Source: Phycisphaerae bacterium (GTDB taxonomy: Bacteria; Planctomycetota; Phycisphaerae; UBA1845; Fen-1342). From it: DNA of 64,000 nucleotides. The DNA lies in contig JAUIEC010000018.1 of assembly GCA_030428945.1 (NCBI GenBank), positions 53,444 to 117,443 of the forward strand, given 5' to 3'. The notes under the pieces were generated by a model. That model saw nothing but the letters and a program-made list of their open reading frames with translations, was not told the origin of the DNA and ran no database searches. Both the position numbers and the translations under genes were made by a program. Below are positions 59,898 through 64,000 of this stretch, one piece after another. Within the stretch, counting starts at the first letter, position 1. Every line of letters begins with the position of its first letter.

Positions 59898-61942
59898 GCC
59901 TCGCGCCAACCGACCCGCGACGCGTTGACCTGGTTGATCCGGGCCGCATCCAGCACGCCCGCCAGCAGGTGCCGCATCGTGTGGCAGGCCCACATGTTGA
60001 CCGTGTGCGGCCCCTCCAGCCCGCGCAACGGTCGCACCTCGGCGACCCGCTGCGCCGCGTCCAGCGTCACCCGCACGGCTCCGTCGTCGAAGACCTCGTG
60101 GCCGGCATCGTCGGCGGACTGCAATCGGAAGACCGCCCCTTCCATGCGACCCAGCAGCGTCGCCCGGCCGGCCTCATCCTGCACGACGAACCCGTCCCGC
60201 GGGGCGGCCTGGTCCCAGGTCTCGCGACTGCCGAAGAAACTCGGCTTCTCGATGTACGGCCCGCCGTACTCGGGACAGAACGTGTCGCAGTTGCCGCACT
60301 CGTTGCAGAAGTCCGCGTAACAGGCGATCTGCATGGCCTTCGTGATTTCGAAGCGGCGCTGGTCGCCCGGGGCGACCGCACCGTCCGCCTGCACCAGCAG
60401 GTCGTGATAGTCGAACGCCACCAGCGGCGTCGGGTACGTGAAGTTCGCCGCGTTCGGACAGACCGGCAGGCACTTGTCGCACGTCAGGCAGTCGAAGACC
60501 ACCAGGTGCGAATCCACCCGGCGCGGCACCTTGCGGTTCCGCGCCGCGCCGTAGCGGGCCTCGCCGGCCGCCGCTTCGGCCGCGCTGATCGTGTTCAGCA
60601 GTCCCGCCTCTCGAATCGTCGCGGCGCGGACCGCATCGGCGTCGGCATCCGGACCGAGCCTGGCGCGCACGCGGCGCTCGGCCTCCTGGCCGTGTCCCCA
60701 GCGTTTCAGGATGAAGTCGTCCACGCTGCGCGCATCGTGCTGCGTCATCTGCGCGGCCAGGCGCTGCAGGTACGCCGGCAGGCGCCCGTAGCCGCCCGGT
60801 CGCAGCAGATCACTGCTGACCGTCACCGGCACGAATCCGCAGGCGACCGCATCGGGAAAGTTGTCGCGGTCAATACCGGCGCTGAAGGAGATCGGCACCT
60901 CCGCCCCGACCGCTTCGCGGAAGCGGCTCGTCAGCGCCATCGTGATCACGTGCAGCGGCTGCCCCGAAAGGTAGATGATCCCGTCGTCCGACGGCAGACG
61001 CTTCGCCCGGTTGACGACTTCCAGCGTGTTGCTGAACTTGAAGCCCAGACGCCGCCCGCGCCGGTCCGCGAAGTCGCGCAGGCGACCGCAGAGCCCCAGC
61101 GATTCGTCGAACGAAATCGCCGCGCCGTAGGCCTTGGGATTGACCTCCAGGTCGTCGTACCCCATCACCTCGTGCAGCAGGTGCTCAACCCGCTCGCGGC
61201 CCAGCGTCGGCGGATTCATCTTGACGATCACGTCGAAGTCCTCGGCCAGCAGGAATTCGCAGATGCTCTCGATCTCGTCCGCCGGGCAGCCGTGGAAGGT
61301 CGACAGCGTGATCGTGTCCGACAGCCGGGTCGGGTAGGGGGCCTCGCGCTCGGCCGCCAGCGTCTTCGGGATTTCCGCTCGCAGCTTCTCGACCAGTCCG
61401 CTCGCGTCGCGCATCCCGGCCAGGAAGCCGCGGACCTTGTCGCTGCGAATCCCCGCCAGGTCGTAGCCGACGCTCAGATCGAAGAGCCAGTCCCCGGCCG
61501 GACCGTCCAGGCGGCCCGCGGTCAGGTCCCGCTGCCGCCGGAACATGCTGATCAGCATCGCGCCGGCCGTGTACTCGCGGAGCGACTGCTCGACGGTCAG
61601 TTCCTGCGACCATTCGACGTTGTAGCCGACGTTGGCCATGTCGATGCAGGGCCGCGGGATCGTCAGTCGGTCCAGCACCTGGACGGTCTTCAGTTCCATG
61701 ATCCGGGCGCCGGCCAGGTAGCTCAGCAGCAGGTTCTGGGCCATCTGCGTGTGCGGCCCGGCCGCCGGTCCGCTGGCGTTGCCGGCCGGTCGGCCCTGGA
61801 AGCTGACGCCCAGGTCGGGGGAATCGGGGGCCGGCAGGTACCATTTGCGGCGGGGCAGTTCGAAGACGGCATCCTGTCGGGACGGTTCGCGGAACAGCCT
61901 GGTGACCAGGTCGGCGAATGGTGCGGGAATCAGTTCGGCCAT
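59894..61942 (-). CDS. ygfK: Short YgfK: DHOD-like domain plus 4Fe-4S domain
   Basis: The 682-residue protein aligns with both ends of E. coli YgfK. The N-terminal dihydropyrimidine-dehydrogenase-like part has AAGPHTQMAQNLLLSYLAGA, LKTVQVLDRL, NVEWSQELTV, LSTFHGCPADEIESIC and LLRPGGYGRLPAYLQ. The C-terminus has two 4Fe-4S clusters (CLTCDKCLPVCPNAANF near 484, CNECGNCDTFCPEYGGPY near 547). The ~350-residue GltD-like FAD/NAD(P) oxidoreductase section between them in the ~1030-residue E. coli protein is absent. The ATG at 61942 starts where the family does. It is divergent from xdhD with 76 nt between starts. Confidence 0.88.
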   Translation of the reverse strand: MAELIPAPFADLVTRLFREPSRQDAVFELPRRKWYLPAPDSPDLGVSFQGRPAGNASGPAAGPHTQMAQNLLLSYLAGARIMELKTVQVLDRLTIPRPCIDMANVGYNVEWSQELTVEQSLREYTAGAMLISMFRRQRDLTAGRLDGPAGDWLFDLSVGYDLAGIRSDKVRGFLAGMRDASGLVEKLRAEIPKTLAAEREAPYPTRLSDTITLSTFHGCPADEIESICEFLLAEDFDVIVKMNPPTLGRERVEHLLHEVMGYDDLEVNPKAYGAAISFDESLGLCGRLRDFADRRGRRLGFKFSNTLEVVNRAKRLPSDDGIIYLSGQPLHVITMALTSRFREAVGAEVPISFSAGIDRDNFPDAVACGFVPVTVSSDLLRPGGYGRLPAYLQRLAAQMTQHDARSVDDFILKRWGHGQEAERRVRARLGPDADADAVRAATIREAGLLNTISAAEAAAGEARYGAARNRKVPRRVDSHLVVFDCLTCDKCLPVCPNAANFTYPTPLVAFDYHDLLVQADGAVAPGDQRRFEITKAMQIACYADFCNECGNCDTFCPEYGGPYIEKPSFFGSRETWDQAAPRDGFVVQDEAGRATLLGRMEGAVFRLQSADDAGHEVFDDGAVRVTLDAAQRVAEVRPLRGLEGPHTVNMWACHTMRHLLAGVLDAARINQVNASRVGWREA

Positions 61943-62018
61943 GTTGCTCTCACGCGTCGCGGGAACGCCGCGAAGGTTTGATTGCTCGCGTGCTGCGCGC
62001 TCGATAGAATCGACTCGC

Positions 62019-64000
<1,982 letters not shown>

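Overview
The window is about 64 kb of GC-rich, gene-dense DNA from what looks like a member of the Planctomycetota, probably a Phycisphaerae-type lineage. That call is inference. It rests on several secreted proteins of different families that end in paired EF-hand/dockerin-like repeats (GDxxxDGxVDLSDLALLLADFG type), a PEP-CTERM protein, giant paralogous membrane-anchored proteins with a P-Y-x-x-F...LWK motif, and an ExoD/CsbD/DUF1328 stress set. No rRNA, tRNA, CRISPR array, transposase or integrase was recognised.

Layout. 1-3363 is the 3' part of a large MscK-type mechanosensitive channel, followed by a convergent mgtE. From 11575 down to 4981 (minus strand) runs a tightly coupled operon: Ser/Thr kinase with a zinc-ribbon tail, PP2C phosphatase, ATP-grasp ligase fused to an M20-like domain, gamma-glutamyltransferase and an N-formylglutamate amidohydrolase-like enzyme. 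11.8-14.2 kb holds stress genes (dps with a coupled proline-rich ORF, exoD, csbD, DUF1328). 14.4-16.1 kb is an ECF sigma / zinc-finger anti-sigma / CpxP-like metal-sensor operon. 16.3-18.6 kb holds two secreted dockerin-like proteins around a DUF2202 protein.

18.98-28.26 kb is a VgrG-PAAR-LysM locus with a 1327-residue OmpA-like plus metallophosphoesterase protein, probably an exported effector or spike-associated unit; no sheath or baseplate genes are in view. 28.6-39.5 kb carries two huge overlapping genes that contain three copies of an undescribed module. 39.7-52.2 kb holds mostly secreted proteins: a CRTAC1/ASPIC-type FG-GAP protein, a PEP-CTERM protein, a tandemly duplicated pair, and an 1817-residue protein with Ig-like and thrombospondin type-3 repeats. 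Among them is a putative helix-turn-helix regulator with a symmetric divergent promoter/operator.

52.4-64.0 kb is a molybdenum-hydroxylase/purine-catabolism cluster related to the Escherichia coli xdhD-ygfK-ssnA-ygeWXY region: YgeY, YgeW, two fold-type-II PLP enzymes, SsnA, MocA/YgfJ, a short YgfK lacking its central flavin/pyridine-nucleotide module, and XdhD, which runs off the end of the window. Together these probably oxidise and hydrolyse purines, passing carbamoylated diamino-acid intermediates to PLP lyases.

Across the window many genes are followed by GC-rich hairpins without U-tracts, and several intergenic gaps carry related 7-8-mer repeats that pair as long inverted repeats.
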